A stretch of DNA of 64,000 bases from Decorospora gaudefroyi (lineage: Eukaryota; Ascomycota; Dothideomycetes; Pleosporales; Pleosporaceae), in NCBI GenBank assembly GCA_010015605.1, contig ML975259.1, positions 124,001 to 188,000 of the forward strand, read 5' to 3'. Of this stretch, positions 1-12,845 are shown piece after piece. Positions within the stretch are counted from its first letter, which is position 1. Each line of letters opens with the position of its first letter. The position numbers and the translations under genes were made by a program. The notes beneath the pieces were generated by a model. That model searched no databases and was not told where the DNA came from. It saw only the letters and a program-made list of their open reading frames with translations.

Positions 1-2550
1 TGGGCTTCATCCAACTCGGGCGCCTGTAGCGGTGCCATACCTGGCAAAGGGTGTGGCGTCTCCTGCAGCTGAATGGGGCCATCCTGACGTCGCCATCATC
101 CTCACATGTTTGTCGTTTTATTACCAGGGCTTGACCGTACCTCAGTTCCAGCAGGCGTTTACCCACCTAGTAAAGACAGACGAGCCTAGCGTGGAGTACG
201 AAAAGTGGTTCCCGAAGGGTTTCGACATACCAAGGGAGTTGGATGATTATGCCGCCATCAACGCCGAAGACACGAGACAGCTCGATGACCTGTATCGCAT
301 CGTCCGTTCCAATGCTCGTTTAGTGGACTTCTACTTAAACAACTTCGTGTTTCCGAAGTACGCAAAGACATTCAAGCTCAAGCTACAGGCTTCGGGCTGG
401 AACCTGTTTCCGTCGACTTCGGTTCGCAACCCAGCGGCTTTAGGTACGGCCTGTCGTGTGACCGGGTTTTCCGGTACAAATGATTCCCGGCATCAACTTC
501 CTCTGCTCATCCAGCAGAGAGACCTTAAGCAACTGGCACACACGAACGCCGAGGTCCCTTCGTACCTCCTCGCACAGCGCAATCACTCGTATGTTCGCAT
601 GGCACACCTTGACGGAGCGCGCTGGACAGAACTCGATTTCATTCAACGTCTCGCAAACCCTTCCAGGTATCAGCAGCCTGGCTTCAGAATTCATGGGCCA
701 ATCCGAGTTTTGATTGATGCAGGAGCGCAAATTCTCGAGCACTCGAACAGGGATCTCGCTAAGGCCTGGCTAGAAGCCGACGAAATGGCAGCCGCGGCCG
801 TATATTTCGACGACGATCATCGTATCTGGGCGTTGTATCGTACTGGCAAGTGCCTACCTCTGGTAGCATCCCCGTTCATGGACAATCTAGATCGGTGTGT
901 GGTTTATCTGGACGAGAGCCACTGCCGGGGGACTGACATCAAGTTTCCTCCATACGCAAGAGCGGCCTTGACCCTTGGTCAGCACCTAACGAAAGACTCC
1001 TTAGTGCAAGCAGCCATGCGCTTGCGGTTGCTCGGCCAGACGCAGTCCGTGACATTCTTCTCTCCCCCAGAAGTGCATCAGGGCATACTAGACCGCTTAC
1101 CCGTGAATACCAACGAGTTCTACCAGCCTACGTCAAGCGACGTCCTTCGCTGGGTCTTCTCTCAGACCTGTGAGACTATCGAGCAGTTAGAGCCGTCGTA
1201 TTTCGCCCAAACTGCGCAGTATCTGCAACAGGAGCAGGCTAGGCTTGAGTACCCCGACTTTCTCCAGGACCTACGATCACAAGAAGCATTCCTGGCAGCA
1301 GTTCGCATCAAAGAGTCGCTCTCGCTGAAGCAGTTGTACGAGCCGAAAAGCCAGCGTCGCCTGGGTAACGTCAAGGTCACATTGAAGCCGTGCTTGCAAG
1401 TCATATCGTCCGAACTCCAACGTCGGAAGAAGCACTTTCAGGACCGCGGATCTGCTGTACATGCGTCGGCGCTCGAGGAAGTCGAGATAGAACAGGAGCG
1501 CGAAGCAGAGCGTGAGGTCGAAACCGAAGTTGAAAACGTCCGCGAAGTGCAACAGGCGGTTCTATTCGACGCTTTCAAGTTCAAGAAGCTGCACGAGGAT
1601 ATCGAGCACTTTGCCGCTTTTGGACGCTTGGTTGCGGGAAGTGATGCTTATCAACCTGTGTTTTCAGTTCTGGCGGGAACCTCGTTAGGCCTCAAGCACA
1701 CGGTCAACGCATCCATGAAGTCCGGTTTGTGGATCTCGGCGCAATTCCTTCGTACGATAGAGACATACGAGCCTAACGACAATTTTATGCGCTCTGCCCA
1801 CTGGATTCTGTGGAGCTCCATCAGTCAACAAGCGCTGCTCGTCAGCCCCGACGAAGCTAACAAGCTTGTTCCAATCATGCGAAGGCGACCCTTCGATGCG
1901 GATGGTAGCGTCCACCTCGTTGTCTACGCAGCGCCGGTTACCCGAAGGATGCTCCATTTCAACCAGCTCGAGTACTACGCAATTCCCGCATTGCCCGCCG
2001 ACTCCAAGACTCCCGTCTGGCTAAGGGTAGAGTTGGGTCTTTTCGCTGGCCGTCTGTACTTGGAATGGGATGAGTACTACGAGTTGCTAGGATACTTGGG
2101 CCTCGACAAAGAGCTATCTCAGCATCCAGAGAAGCAGGCGTTTGCGAAGAAGGCCCTTACCTTCCGTAAGCATCTCTACTAATGTAAAGCTGAAGTCCCT
2201 CGCTAATTCAAACTACAGTTCACGAGTGGTTGGCAATGCGCCGCAAAGGCCAGGATTTCGAGCACACCCCCATGGGCTTCGTCACCACCGGCAAGCCTCT
2301 TACCGAGAATCACCCCTTCTTCCGTACCTTCAGTCCCGGCTCCGACGATTCCGATCTCCCAGTGCAAGTCGCGCGCGTCACCCTTGGCAACCCTGACGCG
2401 GCCAAAGAAGATGAGGATCATGATGATCATGACGACGACGACTTTGTACCTGCTATTGAGCATGTCGACGATTCAGAGGGCGAGGACGAGGGGCTCGAGA
2501 GTGATGATGACGATCAGGACTTGTGGTTCGATCCGGATGAGGAGTGTTAG
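1..2550 (+). CDS. C-terminal part of giant fungal DUF3638/DUF3645 protein (5' end outside window)
   Basis: The frame is open from base 2, so the gene begins upstream of the window. The first residues (VPYLAKGVASP..EWGHPDVAI) resemble the short DUF3645 motif of very long fungal proteins that also carry DUF3638 and are often auto-annotated as ubiquitinyl hydrolases; that activity cannot be judged here because the relevant region is missing. I model a 53-nt intron at 2166-2218 (gtaagc donor, ctaat branch, actacag acceptor), which replaces an early stop at 2180 and joins the frame to 2219-2550. The second exon ends in a strongly acidic Asp/Glu tail (about the last 50 residues). A Glu/Arg-rich helical stretch lies around residues 490-515 of the visible part. 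The family assignment comes from recognition of sequence style. The splice is well supported because both sides are coding in character. Confidence 0.75.
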
Positions 2551-4095
2551 ACGTTGGCACCTGTATATTAGAAATGATAGGAATACATGGAAAAGCCTGC
2601 TTGCGTCTTCGCAGCGGCCATGAAAAGAGGGCTTTTTGTTCTCTGCGTAGTATGTGAAGGCTAACTATCAAGTTTGACAAGTAGTCTTCGTCACATCACG
2701 CTTAGGTCTAGGATCGCACACAGTTGTAACCTCACGCTCTAGCAGTGCAAACTTCTCATACATCATACCATGACAGTCTTATTCGGAGCTCTTTCTTCGA
2801 ACTAATATGCTAGATACTTTATCAAGATGCACTACAAGTGCACGATAAGCTTGCCTATTCTTATGTGTACAATACCCTCAATCTTGCTGCGGCTATTATA
2901 TCGCAGAGAACAAGGCTGCCTGTAACCTATCCTTTTCTCCCCTATAAGTAACCCTCCCTTCCCCTCTTTAGCCTAACTTTAATCAACGGTGCGAAGCATC
3001 GAATCAAATCAGTACCAAGATTCCAAAAAACATTACCTTCCCACCCACCCACCACTAATCTATTACCCACTAATCCCATCTTCGCAAAACTAATCACTAG
3101 TCCGCTACCCCGCCGCATCTTTTTGGCTTCCGACCTCGTTTCGAGTTTCTGAGATCTTGTGGTTAGCTACGCGATATGTATAATCGTTGTAGTTAGACCG
3201 CCTAAGCGTAAGTTCTGGACTTTTCGGTAGGGCTCGAACGTGCTGGTGGTACGCATACACACAAACAAACACGATTCTAACTTCTAGTCCTTAGATAACT
3301 AAGATAAACGCTTACGCTACAGCATCGTGTCTAACTAGGGTGGGAGTTGTGCGATTTAGTTGGACGTGTAACTCCACCCGCTACGACGCCAAAGTCTGGC
3401 CACGAAGTAAATACTCGTTCCTTAGCAACGCTCTGCGCTGAGTTTTGATCACTTGGATTGGTGATTCTGTCACGGCTTGTGCATACTGATTGTTGCAGGG
3501 TAAAGCTTGCACACACCGCAAATAGCGCTTGATCTCGATCTGGGGGTTTGGGTTTGTGGCTTTTGGTGGGTGTTAGACACCTCCTTTGCGCGTGTAGAAA
3601 CAAGTCCGCGAGTTTTTCGGAGGAGAAGGGGGGGCGTCGGAGAGCTTGGGGAGGTATTTTGGAGAACGACGTTTGGGGTGGGTGTTGAGTGGTTGTGTGG
3701 GTGTAAAGGTGTGACATTCTAGGGCAAAACGGGGCATGTCTTGAGCGGATATGTCGAATATCGTATTTTCCACATTAGGCGTCTCTGGAAGCGCACTAGT
3801 AGTATGAAATGGAGACAAGAAAAGCCAGAGGGATATAACTGCCCGAGTATATTGAATTTCATGCGATATGCAAAGCAAGTCACGTGTGCATCACAACCAT
3901 GGTTCTTCTCACCCCCCAATAGAAGCTTGCGGGGTATATCGAGGCGAATCGTGGTCGAGAGCGGAACTTTACCCAGCCACACCCAAGACCAGATACATAA
4001 TTACTGCACCACTGCACCCTTCTCAACCACTCATACACTATTTCCCCAGCATCTCGCAAGAAACCCCACACGGATATCTCATAAATCTCTCCAAC
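2551..4095. other. Intergenic region
   Basis: No convincing gene. Bases about 2930-3130 are pyrimidine-rich on the + strand (runs of ctccc, cccacccacc). The open frames seen here (for example 3331-3717 minus) have low-complexity composition without recognisable motifs. The last 300 bases probably hold the promoter and leader of the gene starting at 4096. Confidence 0.6.
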
Positions 4096-5066
4096 ATGCA
4101 ACTCGACATCATTTTCTCCTTCATTACCGACCCGACCATCTCCCCGTTCACCATAATGTGCGGCAGCATGTTCATCTTCCTCGGCGGTCTCCTCAGCGCA
4201 TCCCTAGTCCTCATCCTATCACTACTAACCTGCAAGTCCCCCCTCGTTCTCATCCCATCCCTCGCATCGGAAGCAGCACTACTCTATTTCACATCTACGC
4301 TTTCAAAACCCCAGCTCTTTGCCCTCATCGACACGCTGAACGACCCCTTCCAATACGCCGCACTGATCCTGCCATTCCTCGGTGCGGGGACGCTTGTGTC
4401 GGCCTTGGCCTACACAGACAAATGGCATCAGGCATGCGATGTTGCGTTCTATGCGCAGTTCCTCGTCGCGACTGCCTTGCGAATGCTCATCGTGTTTAGC
4501 GCACCGCGATACGAGGGTAGTACTTCGAGTCCCGAAGGGGTTCCTGTCTGGATGGTGGGAGAGTGTGTTATACTTCTACTTCTCATCAACTACGACGGCA
4601 TCGGAGCGAGAGCGGTGAGTTTTTGTGTCGTTAGTTATGAGCCTGGATGTATGACTGAGAAAGAAACTAGGCACGTGATCCAATTTTGTCACCACAGCAG
4701 AGTCATTTCTCCACATGGACGCCAGATCTCAAGTTCAAATACGAGGCGGCCGCTCTTACGGACCCGGAAATCGTGGAAGCGGACCTGGAAGACTTGATGC
4801 AGCGGACGTGGCGTACAGACGCTTTCGTCATCAGCACCTTCACGCTAGGCTCCTCGCTTTTGCGCGGCGTCTACACTCGTTTCTCGGTTATGGAGAACAT
4901 TCAGTATTCCGGATTGGAGGATAGCATTCCGTGGTTGGTGGATGGGCCGATGACTATGGAAGCTTTGACGCTGCTTCTTGTGATGTTGTGGATTCAGTGG
5001 CAGTTCTGTGCGAGCATACGCGAAGAGATAGATCGCGAGCTGAGGTCAATATACCTGCCGTTGTGA
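4096..5066 (+). CDS. Predicted seven-pass membrane protein, unidentified
   Basis: Two exons, 4096-4614 and 4698-5066, joined over an 83-nt phase-0 intron (gtgagt donor, cacag acceptor; the alternative acceptor at 4700 removes one residue). The product is about 295 aa. I read hydrophobic segments at about residues 12-40, 45-68, 78-100, 112-134, 148-170, and two more in exon 2 (about 208-232 and 258-280), which would give seven membrane passes. The pattern and the C-terminal part (SLLRGVYTRF followed by a short loop and an aromatic-rich last helix) faintly recall RTA1-like lipid-translocating or stress-response membrane proteins, but the diagnostic motifs are not clear to me. There is no signal peptide apart from the first helix. 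The ATG at 4096 is chosen because the upstream in-frame extension (from 3868) is low in coding character and lies in the leader. Confidence 0.7.
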
Positions 5067-6017
5067 AGAGTCCGAAATACACTGAGTATATTTTTCGCGT
5101 TCTTGTTTTTGTATAGATTCGCAGATGAAGAAGGTAGTGGATCAACGGACTAAGCGTAGCGCCTGTTATGTAGTGATACAACACTGCCCGAATGACCAAA
5201 ATCTTGTCCATACACACGTGTTTTGCACGCCTCGACTACCCAGTTTCACGCGCCATGACGACAACAAAGTCAATGACAAAGCACCGTCGGTCGCGTGTCT
5301 ACTCGAAAAGCGTGGTAGATCATGTTACCCAGATACGAGTATGTGCTCACACGAGACGGTGACGCAGTAAGCACTACTCTTACCTGTTCCTCTCATGTAT
5401 AGTAGTCGGTACCCTACGCTGGTAATGCAAGGGCACCGGCCAACCACATCGTGCGACCTACCAGCCGTACCGGCACACCGGTGTGCCGCGTTGGACGTTA
5501 GCGTGGATGTATAGTGTAATGTAAGGACTGCGCGAAGATTGAAACGTCCGAGACAAAGAGGCAGTGTCACATGCGTTTTCGGATTACTACATACGGTTGG
5601 TCTCGGGATCTTACGATGCTCGCACCACTCGTGTATTGGAAGGGTTGTAAACTCGGGGTTCGTCCGTAAAACTTGCATTGGTTTTCTTGGTTTGGTGTAA
5701 TATATGTTGTGTGGTCGTAAGGGGGATATAAAATGCTTGTGTAATGATATCGAATTGAGGGCTGAAAGCGTCGGAAAAGAGTGTGTTGAAGGGAATGATT
5801 TATGGGAGTCATCGACAGCGATAGATATACTGAGGTACCTGATATGGTTCGCGCTGGCAAAAGGAAATACGCAACATCCGCTGCTGGGCTACGGTTCCGT
5901 TGAAGCTCGTAGCTTGTGCGTTGGTCGATCTAAAAAAAAAAGTGTCGCAGCATGTTCTCTCGCCGGGACCTTGCGCTATAGATTTGATGCGCGTCTAGCC
6001 GGCGAGAAGTTGGTCTG

Positions 6018-6366
6018 CTACGTCTGCACGATCGTAACATCCATGCCCAGGGAGATTCGGTAGCGGAGGCAAAGATCGCAATTGTCGTTGCACACCCACC
6101 CCTGAGTCTTGCAAGGATTGCAAGTCAGCTGTCGATTGCTGTATTCTTTATCAGTGAGTCTCTTGAGACACGTGTGAATATAGTGGTACAGGCGCATGAA
6201 GTAGCCGCCACTGTTCTAAAGCAATTGAAAGCTCAACGTACGGATGTCCTCCACATTCTGGACACTTCTCAATCTTTTGAGCCTTCGGATGCTCTGAAAA
6301 GCATGCAGGAGGGATTAAGGAGCCACAAGAATGCTGTTCCGGTTTCTCTGGCGCGGGGAGCGACAT
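6018..6366 (-). pseudogene. Possible broken or mis-framed cysteine-rich small protein gene
   Basis: Two overlapping minus-strand frames look as though they once formed one protein. The first (6366 down to 6151) starts MSLPAPEKPEQ and contains CPECGG. The second (6215 down to 6018) begins just after a tttag that could be an acceptor and runs NSGGYFMRLY, then a block with the spacing CNPC..WVC..NC..LC, then a stop. I could not find a GT-AG intron of plausible length that joins the two in phase, so a frameshift or decay is the simplest reading. The CxxC-type pairs could bind metal. No family is recognised. This may also be chance. Confidence 0.2.
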
Positions 6367-8854
6367 TATACGGTTGGTTAGGGTGTGTGGATTTGATTGT
6401 TAAGTTGGAGTTCTGGGAATGTACAAGGAAGATAAACTCAAGCCGCCGAACCATCTATTTGAGATGGGCTTTAGGATATTGTGCAACAGCTACGGACAAC
6501 ATGCTCTCCATAAGGCTATCTTAGCTTTGGGCGCACATGATTGGTGGGCGCGTGACCCGGAATATAGCGTCGTATCCGGTCATTTAGGCCCCTCCAAGCA
6601 TCATTGTTTACAAAATGAAGGCGGGACACAGTTTCTATGATTAGCTTGGGTGCGAGAGACCCTATGATATGCAAGAAAAACGTGCTCAAGAGTGTGACCG
6701 GATTGACCGAAACGCTAATGTACTAGGGCAAGGATGGAGCACGATGTTTCGAGCGACCACGGCGATCGCACAGCATGGCAGACGTGGTTTCCCGTGAACT
6801 CGACCCAGAATCCAAGGTTTCTTCTTCTTCTCTTGCTTGGAAGGTGCCTCCCCAGAACCGATATAGGTTGACTAAGTACCGTATGCAGATTTCCCTGCAG
6901 TCTTGGCATTTCATAGGATCGGCCGTGCGTAGGTACCTACAAAGGGCTAATTGGTATGGAACTTCTAGTGTGAGTGCCGTAAGGGTGCAATTCGCATGCT
7001 GCATTGCCTTTGAGTTCGGGTATTGAAGCGGCACCTGAGGCGCTGTGGACGAGCCATACTTTCCTGCTGTGACCCGCAGCATGGAGGCGATACGGTCTTT
7101 GGAAAACCTACCCAATGTCCGGAAGACCCTCACGTATCATACCTGCGCTGGTTCATGCGTTTGCAGTGTCTCGAAATGTATTGAATACAGAATTTTTTTT
7201 GTGAAGAAATGATGGTTTGAGAGGGATAAAGAGAGACAGCGCGTGTAGCAAAGCGATAAGAAGCGGATGCGTCTAATACATAACTGAATGAAAGCAATGA
7301 CTGAACTTGAGCACGAATCTTTGAGGCCATAACATATGTTACGCTTTCGACGTGCGAATATCGAGTAATAAAAACCCGCATTTCCAATTTTCGTCCGACT
7401 AGCTGCGCCATGTGGTGATGCAGCGTCGGCAGTGACACCTGTGGCAATCCTATGAAATTTTGGTCAAAACCGTAATTCGATTCGAATTTCCGCTAGTAGC
7501 TGCGGTGCAGGTGTGACGCGACACATAGTAGAGCTTCACGATTCCCGCGGGAACCGATGTTTGCGCTGAGACTTGGCTGGGCTTATCCCGCGGTTCGTCG
7601 CGCATGCGATACGTGGCGGAAGGAAAGCGCGATGTTTGAGTTGCAGGATCAGGAAAGGGGGTTGATGTAGTGAACGGGCAAGACGTCGTGGTGAAAAGAT
7701 CAGTGGTGTGAGCCATGGACGGGTAGATAGGTGTCCTCTTACTAAGCACAGTCCATAAGTTAAGTTACTAACTAACTTAGGCACCTAGGCACGTGCTAGG
7801 CTACGCATCGTTCCGACCCCGACCCCATCTCCGCACCACACCAGACGAGAACCCGCCAAGATAACGACATCGGAGTGGATATCCTCACAAACTACATTGC
7901 ATGCAAGCATCCGGGTAACGGCAGGTTCTGAATCGAACATTAGGTGCCACTTTTCGGGGAAGCATGCAACTATCAATATAATGCCTTGGAAACAACTTGC
8001 GGGCATCGTAAATTGGAGAGACTCCTCATCCTATATCGAACCTGAAAATAGCACAGCTGTCTTAGTGACTGGACCCGGAACAGAAAAGAACTGTGTTAAG
8101 AAAGCATACTTTACAAATCCAACTCCGCGCAAGACCGAGAATGCATCCCCGATCTTACAGTACTAAACAATGCGGAAACGGGCGTCGGTAGCTTGTTTTA
8201 ACGATAATCAACCACAAGTCGTTGCACTGCAGCCATCGCGGGAGGTGGACGAATACGTCTATCGTCTTCATTCACTCAACGGTTTAGTAGTACAGTTCCG
8301 GCCCAGGCACGAAGAAAACCAGATCTTGGCTGCAGTTCAAAGACCTTCTGCCCATTTGCATAGGTAGCTAGCGGTGGAAATATTTCTTTCAAACAAAATA
8401 TATAAGCCGGCAATTTAAGACGACACAAACACTGCCACACTAACAATCTGCTAACACTAACCAGATAGTGATTTCTCGCCGCGAATATAAGAGAATAGAT
8501 GTATCACAACATCGACATTCATAGCTGAGGTATCTGGGATGATACGCATCCGAGGCCGTGAATGGGCATCCTTGGCAAAATCATGTGACACTGAAGCAAT
8601 CGCTTCACCAGACTATCTCGTCTCCCATAACTAGAACTAACCTAGGACGCCACCACATCAACCTTTGCCAGGGCCAATATGCCTTGAAACCTGCCCATGT
8701 GGAGTCATATCACCCTATTAGCTCGTTCGCTCTTAAGCTTCTTCATATCCATTTCCGCAAGGGGGGGATAACAAGCTCTTTGCCGCCTCCCGCCTTATAT
8801 GTGCGATGTGCGACAAGATTAGGAAATATAATCTCGTGATCCTAGATTGGAGAA

Positions 8855-9180
8855 AAGGGGGAGTAGGTATAGTGTGTTCAAGGAGAGAGAATTTGGTATA
8901 TATAGCGAATGAAGAGCAGGATAAAAGGAGGTGAAGATAGGGCGGGGAGATGGGGTAAGAGGAGGGGAAATGGCCTAGGCGTAAAGGCTAATAGTGGACT
9001 CGAGGAATTAAAATATAACCATGTATAGTGGGATGAGAAGGTGTTAAGTTAGAGAAAGGGGGTATACTGAGTGGTTGAGGCTAGTGGGGTGGGCGAGAGA
9101 GGATACAATTTGGTTAAAGGATGTGCAGGGGAGGGAGAGAGGAGGAGGGATTTGTTGGAGATGGGGTAGGATGAAAAAAA
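8855..9180. repeat. Purine-rich low-complexity tract
   Basis: The + strand is dominated by A and G over roughly 325 bases, with runs such as gagaaaaggggg, aagaggagggg and gggagggagagaggaggaggg. It is not a clean tandem repeat. It could be a decayed microsatellite, a nucleosome-poor promoter-like element, or the untranslated end of an unrecognised gene. Confidence 0.5.
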
Positions 9181-11334
9181 CAAGATGAGAGTGTGAGGGC
9201 ATGTATGGATAATACCTACGAGTATGCGTCGTTCAAGCCAGGGAGAGACGGACAGGCAGCGATGAGATGTTGCTGGACCTTGGTATGTGCGTATGCCTCA
9301 TAGGAGCACGAATTTCAGATCGCAGGTAGGGGTTCTCTGATGTGAATGTGTGCTTTCTCTTCGTCAATTATTCCAGGTTTCAAGAAGATTTGAAGACCCC
9401 GCTTGTGAATTATCTCAGATATGGTAGTTCTAGAGCAGGCCGGATTTCAATGTCATAGTGACCCTTTGTAACGTCAGGTGCGAATACGCCTGTGGTTGGA
9501 TAGACTGCAAATAACGATATCTTTACTCTTGCGGATCGATGTAACAACGGCAAGAGGACGATCAGCTGGGTCGTGCCAGCGATCATATTGGACAGATGAT
9601 CTTCATTTGCATGCCGTTGACGATCCGGGGTATCGAGCAAGTACCGGGTCGATGTCCGGCTGATCAGCACATATGGCGATGAGCAAGATCATCATATGCG
9701 TCTGGGCTTTTCGCAAAGTGTACAACGGCGTGAAAACGGTTTCTTTTTGCTTCGATTCGCCCTTTTGGTCGCCAGTGAATGCAACGACTGCATGCTGTCA
9801 GTGATCTATGCCGTACGCGTAAGGCTCATGGAAGTGACGACTCCAAATCCTCAACAACACCATCTTTATACAATTGTCACTCTCATCCATCTCTATAAGA
9901 CGACGAAGCCGGTCGCGGAAAGCAATGACGGCAAACTGCAGCAGGTCTCGACCGCGCGATCAGCAACGAACGGGATTAATTCCCCGATGTGCACGCAAGG
10001 GCAATCAGACAGGGTCGCACCAAACTCTCCCCGCCAACTCGGCTGACTGGGAAATGAAAGGGCGGCTGCGGGTAACCCCACAAAAAGGTTAAATACAGTA
10101 GACGGTGGTTGGTGGTGTTTTGCATGGATTTGGCAGGGGCTTGGCCAATCAGGGACAGGGGGACCACGATGGATCGTAGGCGCAGCTGCAATATGTTCCT
10201 GAGACTTTGCGGTGGCTTGCGTCGAGGAGTAGGTGTCGCTGTGAATGGTGGATTGGTACGGAGTATGCTACGCTGCAAGCCATTGTCGGTTTGCACCTGC
10301 ACAGCAGTGGGTATGGTGTGGGTGAAGGATGATGCACGTGGGGCTCGATAAGGTACGAACTTTTGATATATTGGCCGCTGCAGAGACCAGCCTAGGCGCA
10401 GGGCGACTATTTACCCACCGTTACCTAGCCAATCAATTGCCGGAGAGGATCGATTGGCGGCTGCAGCGTACCTGTCGTCGACGGCGTCCCGGTCAGCGAA
10501 GGCAGTAGATGAAGTGCGAGACTGTTCGACATGTGTGCGAAACAAAGAGCAAAGACATGACGAGGGCATCTTTAGATAGATGAGGTTGCGCACGTTCCGA
10601 GATGAGGTTTGAAGGGCTCTGCACGGTGGTCGCTCGCACGGCTAGGCCTGCAATAAATAGATTAGCGTTGCGCCGCCGGACGCCCCCTAGCCAGGAACGG
10701 CCAAGCGGTCAGCGGTCAGCTGCGGCAGGGTGCAAGTACATATCGACATCCCGTCGGCCTCCCTCACGAGCAACAGAGGCGGTTGATCACTGCGAGTGTC
10801 GGCTGCAACACCATACCGCCAGACTACAACAGAGCGTTTGGCACGTTTCCTGTGCATCTCGACATCTCCCGTGCACAGCTCAATCTTCGCTCGGCCAGCG
10901 CGGGACGAGACGAAACACGCGCGGCTTACTTGACGAACCAGGCCCGGTCCACCCCCCAACATCCAGCCCGGCTCGCCCTCATCTTACGCTTGCTGTCCGC
11001 CGGCGCCTCACCACCTGCGCATCTTCACCACCGTCGGTTTCTTTGTTGAATCTGGTCGTCTTTGTTCATCGTCACTCGTTATCCAACTATTATACTTGCG
11101 CCTTCCTTCAATCCTTTGCTCCTTCTTCGTTTGTCCTCGTTAGCGCCGAACCATCGATCGCTCTTTCTTTGTCCGCGATCAGCAGGCACACGTCGGTCGC
11201 ACGGTATCTTCTGCTGCACCACCAACAGCCATACGGCGTCGCACGTCGTCGGGTGCGTCCTCGCTGACAGCTGGCCCTCTACACTTCTTCACCAGGGACT
11301 GCCGATCCCCTGAACACGCGATACCACCGTCGCC

Positions 11335-12845
11335 ATGTCCATCCGTGCGCTCAGAGGTACACCTACGCCTTGCCATGGTCATGACAGATTACTAACCTGC
11401 GTCCAGATGCCGAGAATGTGTTCCGGTTAGAAAAGCGTTGTCAAGTTTGCGAGCAGGCCGCCCTCTCCTGTGAGGGCATACAATGTCCGTCCAACCAGTT
11501 CTGCGCCCAGACGTCCAGGACCTGCGACACATGTCCCTCTCTCGTCTGCCAGGTCGACCCGATCGCGGGCGAGGCTGCCCCGAGCAAGCCAAATGTCGGT
11601 GCTATCGCTGGCGGAGTTATTGGAGGCGTCGCCTTCGTCGCCATCCTCACATTCGTCGTCTGGAAGTACTGCTTGAAGGGGAAGAGGCGGCCAATAAGCG
11701 AGGGACAGTGGCAGGAGGTGGATATGACACAGCACGAAAAGGCGGAGAACGACTTCCAGTCACGGCGGAGCGCTCGCGCTTCTACACACACCGTTGCCTC
11801 GATGGCTTCATCCGTCCTTACCCGCGCCTCCAACATCATCCAAATCGCCTACATCCCTGGTGTCACCAACCGTTCAGGGCCCGGATCCCCCGACCTGCTC
11901 GTACCGCCCGTTCCTCCGATTCCCGCCATGTCGCCTTCGTCAGGCCTGAGCAGCCCGTACTCCACCGCCGACCAACATTTCTTTGTCCCCGACTTCCGTG
12001 ACTCCATGATGTCGAACAGTACCGCCGGCCGCACCAGTATTGCGCCCAGCCTTGCACAACGAAACAGTGTTGCATCGACCGTGTACCGCCAAAATGCCAT
12101 CGTATCGCCGCTACCAGCTCAGACGATCGTACGCGGAAAGGCAGCTGTCGTCAGCGTCAAGTCGACTGCGACAAACAGCCCGGCAGAGACACCTGGGCTC
12201 GAGACTCCTCCTGTACCTCAGATCGACCCCAAACACTCCGTAAAGTCTATTCGCATCGCCATGCCCGGTATCAGCCCCGCAAGCTCCGTCCGCAGCACCG
12301 CCCAACTCGGTCCCGTTCGTGCACTCAACATAACTAAGAAGAAGAGCGCCGATATGACACCACCCAAGAGCTCATCTGGCTCCACTGCAAGCGCAGAACG
12401 AACGCTAGTCAACACTCCTGAAGTTCTCGTACCCTCTGCCCGACCACTCACCGACTACTCCCTCACCTCGTCCGACGACGGCGTCGCACACTCGCGCGCA
12501 CGCAGGGGAAGCTTAGCATCTGATTCTGAGGATGAATCTGACGACGATCACGCACGCGCTCAACTGACACTGCTCCGCAACTCGGCCAGCAATCGCGACT
12601 CAGAGTATACCGACATCCAGGACACACCAACGATGGACCGGAGTCCGTTCGCAGACATCTCGTCGCTAGAGCCCCCGCGGCCCATGATGTCGCAGCGCAT
12701 CACCTCATATGATACTTCCCTTGGACTGCGGGCGCCAATGACACCGATCGTAGAGGAGTCATCAGCGTCGAAACGAGGGAGCACCGTGTCCAACGACAGG
12801 AGAGATCAGAGCCCATTCTCAGACACAAATCGAAGTCATCTATAA
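11335..12845 (+). CDS. opy2: OPY2-like membrane anchor of the HOG MAP-kinase pathway
   Basis: Two exons, 11335-11356 and 11407-12845, split by a 50-nt intron with a textbook ttactaac branch site; the product is 486 aa. After a short N-terminus (ending FRLEKR) comes a small extracellular-type domain with eight cysteines (about residues 20-62), matching the Opy2 cysteine-rich domain. One transmembrane helix follows (GAIAGGVIGGVAFVAILTFV, about 82-105), then a long low-complexity Ser/Thr/Pro-rich cytoplasmic tail. In yeast Opy2 recruits the adaptor Ste50, and with it the MAPKKK Ste11, to the plasma membrane for Hog1 and Fus3/Kss1 signalling. The tail contains many S/TP sites, as expected for a phosphorylated scaffold. 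The cysteine spacing and topology make the assignment fairly secure; Ste50-binding segments were not verified. Confidence 0.85.

Larger units (their letters stand above)
5067..11334. other. Gene-poor intergenic region
   Basis: About 6.3 kb in which I can support no intact gene. Many short open frames occur on both strands, but none shows a domain, a consistent splice structure or sustained coding character. A possible cysteine-rich relic (6018-6366, minus) and a purine-rich tract (8855-9180) are listed separately. The final 700 bases before 11,335 are C/T-rich and probably contain the OPY2 promoter and a long 5' leader. No transposon ends or long repeats were recognised by eye. Confidence 0.55.

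Noticed and set aside
3220..3250. GTTCGAGCCC-like word on the minus strand resembling a tRNA B box
   Set aside because: No matching A box, acceptor stem or cloverleaf could be drawn around it.
3741..4499. 252-codon open frame on the + strand
   Set aside because: Overlaps the first exon of the seven-pass membrane protein in another frame; His/Pro/Arg-rich shadow.
10602..11267. 221-codon open frame on the + strand
   Set aside because: Lies in the C/T-rich upstream region of opy2; low-complexity product with no motif and no splice partner.
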